Of a stretch of DNA of 39,022 nucleotides, positions 26,263 to 35,040 are shown piece after piece (position 1 is the first letter of the stretch; each line of letters starts with the position of its first letter). The DNA lies in assembly GCA_902791675.1 (NCBI GenBank), contig CADAWW010000001.1, positions 1 through 39,022 of the forward strand, given 5' to 3'. The notes beneath the pieces were generated by a model. The model was not told where the DNA came from. It was given only the letters and a program-made list of their open reading frames with translations, and did no database searches. Made by a program: the position numbers and the translations under genes. The stretch comes from an uncultured Bacteroidales bacterium (GTDB lineage: Bacteria; Bacteroidota; Bacteroidia; Bacteroidales; Bacteroidaceae).

Positions 26263-28617
26263 ATGAGAAGGATAAGAATTCTTATTACCATAGTCACTAT
26301 ACTTAGCCTCACCGTTGAGGCAAGAAAAACAAATTTGACACTCACCTACTCACAACCCTCGGAAAAATGGATAGGAGCATTGCCCTTAGGTAATGGGCGC
26401 TTAGGTGCTATGGTATATGGAGGGACAGACGTCGAAACTATCGCTCTAAACGAAGTAACACTATGGTCAGGACAACCCGACCCGGAAGCCAACAACTTGT
26501 GTGGACCGGAGAAACTGAAAGAGATACGTGAGGCCTTCCTTTCAGGCGACTACAAACGGGGCAACGAGCTGGGGTGGCAGAATCTATGCGGTCATGGCAA
26601 GTCTTTTGGAACCCATCTGCCTTTTGGAGATATTGTTATTAAAGCGAAAACGATAAAACCAAGAACATTCGGATACTCCCGTTCCCTTTCGCTTGACGAG
26701 GCTATAGCACGCGTAAGTTTTCTTCAGGAAGGTATTACTTACCGACGTGAATATTTTACCTCGAATCCGGCGCAGGCTCTTATAATCCGTTACACGGCCT
26801 CAAGGAAGCAAGCCATCAGCACTACCATCTCCATGAATATGTTGCGATACAGTACCATTACTGCATCCACCACATCACCTTGCCAAGGCGAACTCGACAT
26901 TGTGGGCGATGCGCGTTTCGACAAAAACGGAGAGGGCGGAGTGCGCTTCCGTGGCTTGATAAGAGTACTCACTAATGGCGGCTCTCTGCATGCTGACGGT
27001 GACAATCTCGTAGTGGAAGGTGCCGATGCTATGATCATTGTAGCTGACATTCGCACCGACTTTCAAAACATAAACTATCGTCAGCAGTGTCTGCAGACCG
27101 TAAATGCAGCTTCCGCCCAATCATACAACTCTTTAAAAGCCGCTCATATAAAGGACTACCAACATCTCTTTAACCGCATGCAAATCCAACTGGGAACAGA
27201 CGATACTCATACCGATCTTACAAATACGGATGCCCTCTTTGCTAATGCCCAAGCAGGTAAGGCCAACCCAGTCTTTGATACACTGTTCTTCCAGTATGGC
27301 CGTTACATGCAAATCAGCTCCAGTCGCGAAAATTCCCCATTGCCATCCAACCTGCAGGGAATCTGGAACGACAATCTGGCCTGCAACATGCCTTGGACCT
27401 GCGACTATCACCTCGACATCAACATACAACAGAACTACTGGAGCACCAATATAGCCAATCTTGCAGAGTGTAACACACCGCTTTTTACATATCTGGGGCT
27501 TTTGGCCAAATACGGTAGTGTGACAGCAAAAAAAATGTATGGTTGTCGTGGATGGGTAGCTCATACTATTAATAATGTATGGGGGGATACTGCTCCTGGC
27601 AATTCTTGCGGGTGGGCTATGAATGTGTCTGCCGGGGCATGGCTTGCCACACACTTATGGACACACTACGAATATACTCAAGACCGTCAGTATCTACGTG
27701 AAATAGGCTACCCCCTATTGAAGGAAACTGCTGAGTTTTTCATGGATTACCTGATTGAAGATCCTTATACGGGCTATCTGCTTAGTGGCCCCAGCATCTC
27801 ACCGGAAAACAGTTTTCGCGGTGATGACGGACATGGTTACTCGTTATCTATGATGCCAACGCTAGATCGAGCAACTATCTATGAGATTTACCATGCCTGC
27901 ATAGAATCTTGTAAGATACTCGATATTGATACCGACTTCCGCACCCGACTAGAAAAAGACATTTGTAAGCTACCGCCTTACCGTGTACGGCAGAGTGGCG
28001 AACTAGCCGAATGGCTACTCGATGTAGGTCGCGACGATCCTTCTCACCGACATGCCTCCCATTTACATTCACTCTATCCTTATGGTCATATATCACCGGA
28101 AAAAACACCCGAATTGGCCCGCGGCTGCGAAAACTTCCTGAAAAAACAGACATCACATCCAAACTGGGAAGATACCGAATGGACACGCGGCAATAACATC
28201 TGTTTCTTTGCCCGTTTGCATAATGGCGAGAAAGCCTACGAAAGTATCCAGGGACTCTATAAAGGTTTTATGCGGGAAAACCTGATGACGGTATCTCCCG
28301 CAGGTATCGCTGGAGCCGAAAGTGACATCTTCTCATTCGATGCCACAGAAGCAACAGTAGCCGGAATGTGTGAGATGTTACTGCAGAGCCATGACGGACT
28401 GCTCGACTTTCTTCCCGCCCTGCCTAAAGCTTGGAACAATGGTAGTGTACGCGGCATCTGTGCCCGCGGCGCCATCGAAGCGGATTTCGACTGGAAAGAC
28501 TACAAAGTCACCAAAGCAGTCCTGCGCTCAGGTAAGACCCAAACCGTAACCGTCCGTATCAATGGCAACACGAAGACCATTACACTTCAGGCAAAACATG
28601 CTAAAAGAATTATCTAA
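26263..28617 (+). CDS. GH95 family glycoside hydrolase, probable alpha-L-fucosidase
   Basis: A 784-residue secreted enzyme. A signal sequence (about 1-20) is followed by the N-terminal beta domain with PLGNGRLGAMVYGG (41-54), then an (alpha/alpha)6 barrel. The general acid is probably Glu515 in GPSISPEN. In the catalytic NxN region the first position is Asp385 (HLDINIQQNYW), where the Bifidobacterium enzyme AfcA has Asn. GH95 enzymes release alpha-1,2-fucose (some act on L-galactose) from host or plant glycans. It lies 31 nt after lpxH and may share its transcript; no SusC/D pair is nearby. A stop-to-stop gap of 25 nt separates it from convergent GH18. Confidence 0.92.
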   Translation: MRRIRILITIVTILSLTVEARKTNLTLTYSQPSEKWIGALPLGNGRLGAMVYGGTDVETIALNEVTLWSGQPDPEANNLCGPEKLKEIREAFLSGDYKRGNELGWQNLCGHGKSFGTHLPFGDIVIKAKTIKPRTFGYSRSLSLDEAIARVSFLQEGITYRREYFTSNPAQALIIRYTASRKQAISTTISMNMLRYSTITASTTSPCQGELDIVGDARFDKNGEGGVRFRGLIRVLTNGGSLHADGDNLVVEGADAMIIVADIRTDFQNINYRQQCLQTVNAASAQSYNSLKAAHIKDYQHLFNRMQIQLGTDDTHTDLTNTDALFANAQAGKANPVFDTLFFQYGRYMQISSSRENSPLPSNLQGIWNDNLACNMPWTCDYHLDINIQQNYWSTNIANLAECNTPLFTYLGLLAKYGSVTAKKMYGCRGWVAHTINNVWGDTAPGNSCGWAMNVSAGAWLATHLWTHYEYTQDRQYLREIGYPLLKETAEFFMDYLIEDPYTGYLLSGPSISPENSFRGDDGHGYSLSMMPTLDRATIYEIYHACIESCKILDIDTDFRTRLEKDICKLPPYRVRQSGELAEWLLDVGRDDPSHRHASHLHSLYPYGHISPEKTPELARGCENFLKKQTSHPNWEDTEWTRGNNICFFARLHNGEKAYESIQGLYKGFMRENLMTVSPAGIAGAESDIFSFDATEATVAGMCEMLLQSHDGLLDFLPALPKAWNNGSVRGICARGAIEADFDWKDYKVTKAVLRSGKTQTVTVRINGNTKTITLQAKHAKRII

Positions 28618-28642
28618 ATAAGAGCGTCAGACTTAAGAACTG

Positions 28643-30496
28643 CTATCCTTTGATCTTCCGCCACTCTCCTGACTCTGTGGGAGCAATATAGATGCTTCCA
28701 CTTCTGGGCTGTGTGATGCGACGTCCTTGCATGTCATAGAAAACAGAAGGTAGTGTGGGGATTTCGCAGGTGTTGGAGATTCCTGTTTCGAAATCCTCGA
28801 TAGTGAGGACCGAAGTAGAAGTGTTACTCGTATCCAACGTAAAGATGTATTTCTCGCCCTCTGTTATCTTGGCAGTTTTTCTCAACTGAATATTTCCCTT
28901 GTCTGTTGTCGTATTGGAAATGGTAAAAGTACGGTTTATCAAAGAAATACGATAGGTGCCACGAGGCGTAAACTCACCGCCATTTCCGAATCCGTTCTGG
29001 TGAAAGAACTTAAAGTTTACCATATTGGCATTCAGCTGCCTTCCCACTTCCAAGGTTATTCGATACAGCTGTTCACCGATGGGAGCCATGGGAAAGGCAT
29101 TCCCTTCGTCCCACTCGGTATCCTCACCCTCTGCAAACAAAGGCTTACCCACAGAAGATTTGGCACCAATAACCCATACGCACCCTGTTCCGTCAGTTGC
29201 ATCATAGGTGAGTGGCGAACCTTCCTCGTTGAGAGGGACAAAGCCAAAACTGCTTGTGGAGAAGTTGGCAGTCAAACTGTATCTTCCGCTAATAGCCAGG
29301 AAACGGTAGCCTCCGTCTGATTCACGTTGAAGGAAATCGGGGTCGTAATACCAAGTATCGGCATTCATCTCATCAGCTCCTGTTGCATAGTATACTTGGT
29401 CCTGCACGAAGTCAATGATGCCTGTATAGGTATTACCACCAATAGAGTTGAGCGAAGCATCCCCAAATTTCAGGTTATCGTATTTCGTACCCAGCAGACA
29501 CTCATAAACAGTATTACGCTCGGTACCTTTGTTATCGTCGTTTGCATACTCCCAATACATTCCTCCTGCGAGTTTCTGCTTAAGGATGTAGTCGCATTTT
29601 ATGGTTAGCGACCGCTCGTCATCATAGCCGTAGGCAAACTTACCATTGGCATCTGTCACGTAAGGTACCTTGGCTGTATTGTCCCAGTTGTCTTTCCATT
29701 TCCCACTGGCTATGCCATTCTTTATCTCTTGCAGTGATATCTGACTTCCAGAACCGCTATTACCATAGAAAGCCAAACCCATAACCAGTTTATTGGCGGG
29801 AATACCTGCATTTCTGTGTTTCTGTACAGATTCGGACTGCACCAGCCAGCCGTTGCCCACCTTACCGCCGCGATAAAGAGCCGAATGATGGTTGGGAGGT
29901 CCCGACATATCGTAGGTCATAACATTTACAAAGTCTAGGTACTGAATGCAACCTTTGAAATCGTAATATCCAGGATCAGCCGACGATGCCATCGTAAGCA
30001 GCAGTTCGTTGCCAAGTGCTTCACGCAGGTCACGCATCAGCAAGTTATAGTTCTGCTTCTCACCAGAAGGCGAAGTCTCGCCGCTGGAGTTGTTACCTGG
30101 GAACTCCCAGTCGATGTCTATCCCGTCCAGATTATACTTATCGCAGAAAGCACGACAGGCTTTAGCAAAGGCCTTCCGTTTGGTATCGTCCTTGGCCATA
30201 GAAGAAAAGTTACCTCTTCCCCATCCGCCAACAGAAAGCAACACCTTCAATTTGGGATTTCTGCTTTTCAGACGGACAATCTGCTGCATACGCGAAGTAT
30301 TATCGGCATATACACTGACACCGTCGCCTCCTACTCCGCCAAATGCATAGTTTATGTGAGTCATCACAAACGGATCGGGCATTACAGATGTCCACGAAGT
30401 GACGTAGGCAACGACCTTTTTCTCTGTTCCTTGCGCCAATGACGCCAAAGGAGACGCCAGCGCCAAACAGAGTAAGATAATGGATAATGGTTTCAT
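28643..30496 (-). CDS. Secreted GH18 family glycoside hydrolase (chitinase-like)
   Basis: A 617-residue secreted enzyme with a signal peptide (about 1-22, ending ASLAQG). The GH18 barrel (about 25-350) shows SVGGWG (88-93), the DxxDxDxE motif DGIDIDWE (124-131) with catalytic Glu131, and NVMTYD (191-196). It would cleave beta-1,4 GlcNAc linkages in chitin or N-glycan cores. The region after residue 350 looks beta-rich and its last 40 residues (VFYDMQGRRI...GSIYIAP) resemble C-terminal tails common on secreted Prevotella proteins. The start is ATG 30496; the longer frame begins inside ackA. It is 31 nt downstream of ackA, so may be cotranscribed. Confidence 0.92.
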   Translation of the reverse strand: MKPLSIILLCLALASPLASLAQGTEKKVVAYVTSWTSVMPDPFVMTHINYAFGGVGGDGVSVYADNTSRMQQIVRLKSRNPKLKVLLSVGGWGRGNFSSMAKDDTKRKAFAKACRAFCDKYNLDGIDIDWEFPGNNSSGETSPSGEKQNYNLLMRDLREALGNELLLTMASSADPGYYDFKGCIQYLDFVNVMTYDMSGPPNHHSALYRGGKVGNGWLVQSESVQKHRNAGIPANKLVMGLAFYGNSGSGSQISLQEIKNGIASGKWKDNWDNTAKVPYVTDANGKFAYGYDDERSLTIKCDYILKQKLAGGMYWEYANDDNKGTERNTVYECLLGTKYDNLKFGDASLNSIGGNTYTGIIDFVQDQVYYATGADEMNADTWYYDPDFLQRESDGGYRFLAISGRYSLTANFSTSSFGFVPLNEEGSPLTYDATDGTGCVWVIGAKSSVGKPLFAEGEDTEWDEGNAFPMAPIGEQLYRITLEVGRQLNANMVNFKFFHQNGFGNGGEFTPRGTYRISLINRTFTISNTTTDKGNIQLRKTAKITEGEKYIFTLDTSNTSTSVLTIEDFETGISNTCEIPTLPSVFYDMQGRRITQPRSGSIYIAPTESGEWRKIKG

Positions 30497-30514
30497 GTTA
30501 ATTTTCAGCAGTAA

Positions 30515-30535
30515 TGTGCTATTCCTATTAGCACA
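30515..30535. promoter_or_regulatory. Hairpin over the ackA stop codon
   Basis: TGTGCTA (30515-30521) and TAGCACA (30529-30535) form a perfect 7-bp stem with a 7-nt loop; the ackA TAA falls in it. No T-run follows on the minus strand, so it is more likely an RNA stability or coupling element than a terminator. Confidence 0.3.
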
Positions 30536-31718
30536 ATGCCTGTGTATCAAGGGCAATCATCAGTTCCTCGTCGGTGGGGATGCAGCAAACGATAACCTTG
30601 CTGTCATCGGCGCTGAGGATAGCCTCGGTAGCACGGCATGAGCGGTTCTTCTGGTCATCCATCTTAACACCCATGAACTCAAGACCCTTGGTAGCTCCCT
30701 CGCGAACTTCCCACTGGTTCTCGCCAGCACCACCAGTAAAGAGGATGATATCTACACCACCCATAGCGGCAGCATACTGGCCAATGTACTTCTTGATGCG
30801 ATAGGTGTACATTTCCTTAGCCAAACGGGCCTTATCGTTGCCATTAGCAATACCGGCAAGGATGTCACGGAAGTCACTGCTACCTTCGCTAACGCCAGCC
30901 AGACCGCTCTGCTTGTTCAGTAGGTTGCTGATGCCCTTGGTATCGAGGTTCAACTTATCCATCAGGAAGGTAACAGCACCGGCATCGATATCACCACTAC
31001 GGGTTCCCATGATAAGGCCCTCCAGGGGAGTAAGACCCATAGAGGTATCGACACACTTGCCATCCTTAACAGCAGCGATGCTGGCACCGTTGCCAATGTG
31101 GCAGGTGATCATTTTCTTACCCTCTGGCTTAACACCCAGGAACTCACATACACGCTGTGATACATAACGGTGGCTGGTTCCGTGAAAGCCATAACGACGA
31201 ACGCCATACTCCTTATACAGATTATAAGGGAGCGCATACATGTAGGCATAATCAGGCATTGTCTGATGGAATGCTGTATCGAACACTCCTACCTGAGGAA
31301 TATTGGGCAAAAGGGCAGAAACGGCATTCACACCCTTGATGTTAGCAGGGTTGTGCAGAGGAGCCAAATCGTTGCAAGCAGCAAAGGCCTCCATAACCTC
31401 GGGGGTCAGCCGGACACTCTTGTTGAACTTCTCGCCGCCATGTACCATACGATGACCTACGGCATCCAACTCCTCGAGGCTCTTCAGCACAGCGTAATCG
31501 CCTGTTGTCAACACCTCGAATATCCACTGAACACCTGCTGTGTGTTCCGCAATGGGGCGCTCCATCTTGTGCTTCTCACCGTTGAGTTTAACGGTGATGA
31601 AGCTATCTGGCAGACCAATCTTTTCTATACCACCACTTGTGATGACACTCTCGTCATCCATGTTGTACAATGCGTACTTAATGGAACTGCTCCCGCAGTT
31701 CAAAACTAATATTTTCAT
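30528..31718 (-). CDS. ackA: Acetate kinase
   Basis: A 396-residue ASKHA-fold kinase that makes ATP from acetyl phosphate, the last step of acetate fermentation. The start MKILVLNCGSSSIKYAL has the metal/ATP-binding Asn7 and serines. GNGASIAAVKDGKCVDTSMG and the GLIMGTRSGDIDAG segment are family signatures. Length is standard. It is separated from pta by an inserted four-helix-bundle gene and repeats, though all four genes to GH18 share orientation. Confidence 0.97.
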   Translation of the reverse strand: MKILVLNCGSSSIKYALYNMDDESVITSGGIEKIGLPDSFITVKLNGEKHKMERPIAEHTAGVQWIFEVLTTGDYAVLKSLEELDAVGHRMVHGGEKFNKSVRLTPEVMEAFAACNDLAPLHNPANIKGVNAVSALLPNIPQVGVFDTAFHQTMPDYAYMYALPYNLYKEYGVRRYGFHGTSHRYVSQRVCEFLGVKPEGKKMITCHIGNGASIAAVKDGKCVDTSMGLTPLEGLIMGTRSGDIDAGAVTFLMDKLNLDTKGISNLLNKQSGLAGVSEGSSDFRDILAGIANGNDKARLAKEMYTYRIKKYIGQYAAAMGGVDIILFTGGAGENQWEVREGATKGLEFMGVKMDDQKNRSCRATEAILSADDSKVIVCCIPTDEELMIALDTQALC

Positions 31719-31726
31719 GTTTTTTC

Positions 31727-31766
31727 AGTGAAGAGTGAAGAGTGAAGAGTGAAGAATCATAGTTAC
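31727..31766. repeat. Left inverted repeat: (AGTGAAG)x4 plus a 12-bp tail
   Basis: Four perfect AGTGAAG heptamers (31727-31754) followed by AATCATAGTTAC (31755-31766). Bases 31738-31766 are an exact 29-bp inverted match to 32198-32226. It lies 8 nt upstream of the ackA ATG. Confidence 0.95.
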
Positions 31767-32226
31767 ATTTTTCACCCTCATCATTCACTCCATATATTTA
31801 TGAATTAATAACTATTTGTGCATTTCTTTTTGAGGTTTTAAGAGAGGAAACAAGAATGGAGAGTATCTCATTACAATCATTGTCCATACTTTTATATTGC
31901 TCAATGGTAATTACGTTACCCTCAAGCAGATTTTTAAGCCACTTTCTCGTTTCGTTTGCTTCTTTTGCTGCTATGTGCAGTTTAGTAATAAAATCTGCTC
32001 GACTCTGTGCATATTGAGCCTCTCCAATATTAGCTGCTATGGAAGTTCCCGAACGCAGAACCTGATTATAAAGAGGAGAGAGAACTCTGTCTGAATTATC
32101 GTTCAAATAGCGAATCATTTTAACAATACGCCCAGAAAAGGCTTCACTTTTCAACACCAAGACAGACTTACTATTCTCGTACATAAGAGGCTCTGTGGTA
32201 ACTATGATTCTTCACTCTTCACTCTT
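31738..32226. mobile_element. Putative 489-bp cassette with 29-bp perfect inverted repeats
   Basis: The segment between and including the two exact 29-bp inverted repeats holds a single gene for a four-helix-bundle protein and sits between pta and ackA, which normally adjoin. No transposase is inside and no clear target duplication is seen, because tandem heptamers at both ends blur the junctions. If mobile, it would need an enzyme supplied in trans. Confidence 0.4.
31798..32184 (-). CDS. Four-helix-bundle protein (S23/23S rRNA IVS-type)
   Basis: A 128-residue, mainly helical protein of the TIGR02436 family, first known from intervening sequences in 23S rRNA genes. The family pattern is visible: RSGTSIAANIGEA followed by KLHIAAKEANETRKWL. 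Related proteins include the Avd accessory factors of diversity-generating retroelements, which bind nucleic acid as pentamers; a role in nucleic acid binding is therefore possible but unproven here. No reverse transcriptase is nearby. The gene is placed between pta (54 nt) and ackA (79 nt) and lies within 29-bp inverted repeats, both signs of later insertion. No promoter was found, so it is probably read with pta. Confidence 0.88.
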   Translation of the reverse strand: MYENSKSVLVLKSEAFSGRIVKMIRYLNDNSDRVLSPLYNQVLRSGTSIAANIGEAQYAQSRADFITKLHIAAKEANETRKWLKNLLEGNVITIEQYKSMDNDCNEILSILVSSLKTSKRNAQIVINS

Positions 32227-32237
32227 AGTTCTTCACA
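32198..32237. repeat. Right inverted repeat and heptamer array at the pta 3' end
   Basis: Bases 32198-32226 are the exact reverse complement of 31738-31766. The heptamers CTTCACT, CTTCACT, CTTAGTT and CTTCACA (32210-32237) run up to the pta TAA at 32239-32241. Confidence 0.95.
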
Positions 32238-32238
32238 C

Positions 32239-33249
32239 TTACTTAGCATCCATCGCCTGGCAGGCTGTGATGGCAACCATCTTGTAGATATCGTCTACAG
32301 AGCAACCGCGAGAGAGGTCGTTCACGGGATGAGCAATACCCTGCAAGATGGGGCCTAAGGCATCGGCACCAGCCAGACGCTGTATCAGTTTATAACCAAT
32401 GTTTCCCACCTCCAAACTGGGAGCCACCAATACGTTGGCATGACCGGCAATTTCTGAGCCTGGCGCCTTCTTCTCTCCCACTGAGGGAACCAAAGCGGCA
32501 TCAGCCTGCAACTCGCCATCCAGTTTCAAGGTAGGCTCCATCTTGTGAGCAATCTTTGTTGCCTCGATAACCTTATCTACCACCTCATGCTTAGCGCTTC
32601 CCTTCGTGCTGAAGCTCAGCATAGCCACACGCGGATCAGCGAAGCCAGCCACACTACGCGCTGTATGAGCAGTGCATATGGCAATCTGAGCCAGTTGTGA
32701 AGCATCAGGAACGGGCGTTACTGCCACATCACCCAGAACGACTACGCCGTCTTCGCCATACTGAGGTTTATCTGTAATCAGCAGCATAGCACCACTTACA
32801 CAGGTAATGCCAGGAGCGCATTTGATAATCTGCAAGGCTGGACGCAGGGTGTCACCTGTTGTTGAGAGGGCACCGCTAATCTGACCGTCAGCATGTCCGC
32901 TCTTGATGATAAGGCAGCCAAAGTACAGAGGATCATTCAGCACCTTGTCACGTGCCTCCTCCTTAGTCATGCCCTTGCTCTTACGCAAGTTATACAACAA
33001 TTCCACATACTCATCCGTTACATCACTTGTTGCCGGATCGATAATCTCGGCTTTGTCCAAATGGGTGAGTCCCAGTTTTTTTCCAAAAGCAAAAATCTCA
33101 TCAGGATTGCCAATCAGGATAATCTCTGCCAGGTCGTCGGCAAGAGCCTTATCTGCGGCTGTCAATGTTCGCTCCTCCAAGCTTTCTGGCAGGACAATAC
33201 GCTGCTTGTTGCTCTTGGCACGAGCGATGATTTTTTCCATTAATGTCAT
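32239..33249 (-). CDS. pta: Phosphate acetyltransferase
   Basis: A 336-residue short-form Pta that converts acetyl-CoA and phosphate to acetyl phosphate. Signatures: RIVLPESLEERTLTAADKAL near the start, SGALSTTGDTLRPALQIIK in the middle, and GPILQGIAHPVNDLSRGCSVDDI near the end. It lacks the N-terminal DRTGG/regulatory domains of E. coli Pta. It is upstream of ackA but parted from it by the four-helix-bundle cassette. The ATG at 33249 is used; a second ATG three codons in is possible. A promoter candidate lies about 30 nt upstream. Confidence 0.96.
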   Translation of the reverse strand: MTLMEKIIARAKSNKQRIVLPESLEERTLTAADKALADDLAEIILIGNPDEIFAFGKKLGLTHLDKAEIIDPATSDVTDEYVELLYNLRKSKGMTKEEARDKVLNDPLYFGCLIIKSGHADGQISGALSTTGDTLRPALQIIKCAPGITCVSGAMLLITDKPQYGEDGVVVLGDVAVTPVPDASQLAQIAICTAHTARSVAGFADPRVAMLSFSTKGSAKHEVVDKVIEATKIAHKMEPTLKLDGELQADAALVPSVGEKKAPGSEIAGHANVLVAPSLEVGNIGYKLIQRLAGADALGPILQGIAHPVNDLSRGCSVDDIYKMVAITACQAMDAK

Positions 33250-33278
33250 AATACTATCTGTTATAAAATTTGTAAATT

Positions 33279-33286
33279 CAAAATTA
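33279..33286 (-). promoter_or_regulatory. -7 box of pta
   Basis: TAATTTTG on the minus strand, an exact TAnnTTTG match 29 nt before the ATG. The -33 region would lie in the heptamer array at 33294-33321, where TTTAG stands in for TTTG. Confidence 0.4.
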
Positions 33287-33293
33287 ACTAGAG

Positions 33294-33321
33294 CCTAAAG
33301 TCTAATGTCTAAAGACTAATG
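33294..33321. repeat. Four-unit degenerate heptamer array between pta and dacA
   Basis: CCTAAAG, TCTAATG, TCTAAAG, ACTAATG in register, ending exactly one base before the dacA stop codon (33322-33324). TCTAATG also appears at 39001-39007. Confidence 0.8.
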
Positions 33322-34101
33322 TCAGAACTTTCCTCTCATTAAGAGCTTTTCTAATTCCTCTGCAGATATATGAGCCTTTAGTACATCATTATAGGCCGCA
33401 CTAATACTGCCAGTCTCTTCACTTACCACAATGGCCAGGGCGTCTGTTTCCTGACTGATACCCTTGGCAGCTCGATGCCGAAGGCCAAATTCCTTGGGAA
33501 TATCCAGATCGTGACTGATTGGCAGGATACAGGCTGCAGCTGTTATTTTATTATTTGAAATAATCATAGCACCGTCATGCAACGGGCTGTTCTTGAAAAA
33601 AATATTCTCAATCAGACGCTGACTTATCTTAGCATTTACCAACTCCCCGGTACGCACAAAATCGTTCAGAGGAAGGTTATTCTGTAGCACTATCAGGGCC
33701 CCCACCCTTTGTTTGCTCATATTCAGGCAAGCCATTACAATAGGGAATATAGTTTCTCTCTCGTGAACGAACTCCGAGTAAGCCTTTTTCTTGTCAGGCT
33801 TGAAGAAATTTATAAATCTGTGAATTCGCCGGCGGGCCCCCATCCTGAAGAAGAAATGTCTGATTTCCTCCTGAAACAGGATAATAATGGCTATGGCTCC
33901 TACATTTACCAGTTTATCCAAGATACCACCCACAAGTTTCATCTCTAAAACTTTGCTGACAATAATCCAGAAACTGATAAAGAACAGCACTCCGTAGAAA
34001 ATATTTACAGAGCGCGACTGCTTCATTACCTTATAACAATAGTAAAGACCTATTGCAACAAGCAGAATATCAATCAAGTCCTTTATTCCGAATGCTAACA
34101 T
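33322..34101 (-). CDS. dacA: Diadenylate cyclase (CdaA/DacA type)
   Basis: A 259-residue membrane enzyme that makes c-di-AMP from two ATP. Three N-terminal hydrophobic segments lie within residues 8-80; the DAC domain follows with the DGA motif (176-178) and RHRAA (208-212) that hold ATP and metal. Length and topology match CdaA. Its ATG overlaps the folP stop by 7 nt, a folP-dacA pairing conserved in Bacteroidota. No CdaR or GlmM gene is adjacent, unlike Firmicutes. The stop codon directly follows a heptamer array. Confidence 0.95.
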   Translation of the reverse strand: MLAFGIKDLIDILLVAIGLYYCYKVMKQSRSVNIFYGVLFFISFWIIVSKVLEMKLVGGILDKLVNVGAIAIIILFQEEIRHFFFRMGARRRIHRFINFFKPDKKKAYSEFVHERETIFPIVMACLNMSKQRVGALIVLQNNLPLNDFVRTGELVNAKISQRLIENIFFKNSPLHDGAMIISNNKITAAACILPISHDLDIPKEFGLRHRAAKGISQETDALAIVVSEETGSISAAYNDVLKAHISAEELEKLLMRGKF

Positions 34102-34943
34102 GCCAACATCTTTTTTACTATCTGCACTACCTCTACAGCTTCCTTCACATCATGCACCCTTAGGATGCTCGCTCCCTTCATCAATGCCAAGGTATTCAGT
34201 ACCGATGTGCCGTTGAGCGCACTTTCTGGAGTACCGCCCAACAACCTATATATCATAGACTTCCGACTTACTCCTACCAGCATAGGCAAACCCAGCACCC
34301 GCAAATCCTGCAGGCGGTTCATCAACTCGTAGTTATGCTCTAACGTCTTGGCAAAGCCAAAGCCAGGATCCAGGATGATATCTTTCACGCCCAACTCATG
34401 AAGCCGTTGTACCTTACTGCCAAAGTACTGTAACATCTCGGTCAGCAAATCATCATAACGAGGTTCATTCTGCATAGTCTGCGGATTACCCTTCATATGC
34501 ATCAGGATATAAGGAACACCCAATGAAGCTACAGTCTCAAACATCCGATGGTCTGACTCTCCGCCGCTTATGTCATTTATTATCTGTACGCCGAATTCCC
34601 CGACACACATTCGGGCAACATCTGCCCTGAACGTATCTACACTTACCAGTGCCTCCGGAGCAATCCTACGCAAAATCTGTAATGCACCGCGCAGACGCCT
34701 CATCTCCTCTTCTTCTGATATATCGTCGGCTCCGGGTCTGCTGCTATAGGCACCGACATCTATCATCGAACCGCCTTCTGCCAATATAGCATTCACACGC
34801 TCAGCAATCTCTTCTTCTGTGTTTTTTCGACTTTCCGAATAAAAAGAATCTGGCGTGATGTTAAGGATACCCATGACCTGAGGTTCACTCAAATCCATAA
34901 GTTTTCCTCCCACATTTATCGTATAGGGCAACAGGCCTTTCAT
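34095..34943 (-). CDS. folP: Dihydropteroate synthase
   Basis: A 282-residue TIM-barrel enzyme joining p-aminobenzoate to the pterin pyrophosphate in folate synthesis; target of sulfonamides. Signatures: VMGILNITPDSFY, GAYSSRPGADDISEEEEMRR, DPGFGFAKTLEHN and LVGVSRKSMI. ATG 34943 is used: the longer frame begins with TTG at 34967, inside the promoter box, and is therefore unlikely. It is translationally coupled to dacA. Confidence 0.96.
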   Translation of the reverse strand: MKGLLPYTINVGGKLMDLSEPQVMGILNITPDSFYSESRKNTEEEIAERVNAILAEGGSMIDVGAYSSRPGADDISEEEEMRRLRGALQILRRIAPEALVSVDTFRADVARMCVGEFGVQIINDISGGESDHRMFETVASLGVPYILMHMKGNPQTMQNEPRYDDLLTEMLQYFGSKVQRLHELGVKDIILDPGFGFAKTLEHNYELMNRLQDLRVLGLPMLVGVSRKSMIYRLLGGTPESALNGTSVLNTLALMKGASILRVHDVKEAVEVVQIVKKMLAC

Positions 34944-34964
34944 ATATTTCCCGGTAATTTGGCA

Positions 34965-34972
34965 CAAAGTTA
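34965..34972 (-). promoter_or_regulatory. -7 box of folP-dacA
   Basis: TAACTTTG on the minus strand, exact match, 21 nt before the folP ATG. The -33 element is poor (TTCC near 34992-34995). It is divergent from the murF promoter, and the two overlap. Confidence 0.45.
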
Positions 34973-34979
34973 TACATTA

Positions 34980-35012
34980 TTTGTAAATTATCGGAAAAAT
35001 GAATTAACTTTG
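34980..35012 (+). promoter_or_regulatory. Promoter of murF
   Basis: TTTG (34980-34983), a 21-nt spacer, TAACTTTG (35005-35012). The leader to the ATG at 35041 is about 23-25 nt. Confidence 0.65.
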
Positions 35013-35040
35013 TGGCATAAAATGTAAAAAAACAAATATT

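Noticed and set aside
30497..30556. Longer GH18 start overlapping ackA
   Set aside because: The added residues precede a clear signal peptide, which would then be internal; ATG 30496 is preferred.
31798..32184. Diversity-generating retroelement accessory gene (avd)
   Set aside because: The protein is of a related fold, but no reverse transcriptase or template/variable repeat pair occurs in the window.
34944..34967. Longer folP start at TTG 34967
   Set aside because: The codon lies in the -7 promoter box and the added residues are not family-like; ATG 34943 fits.
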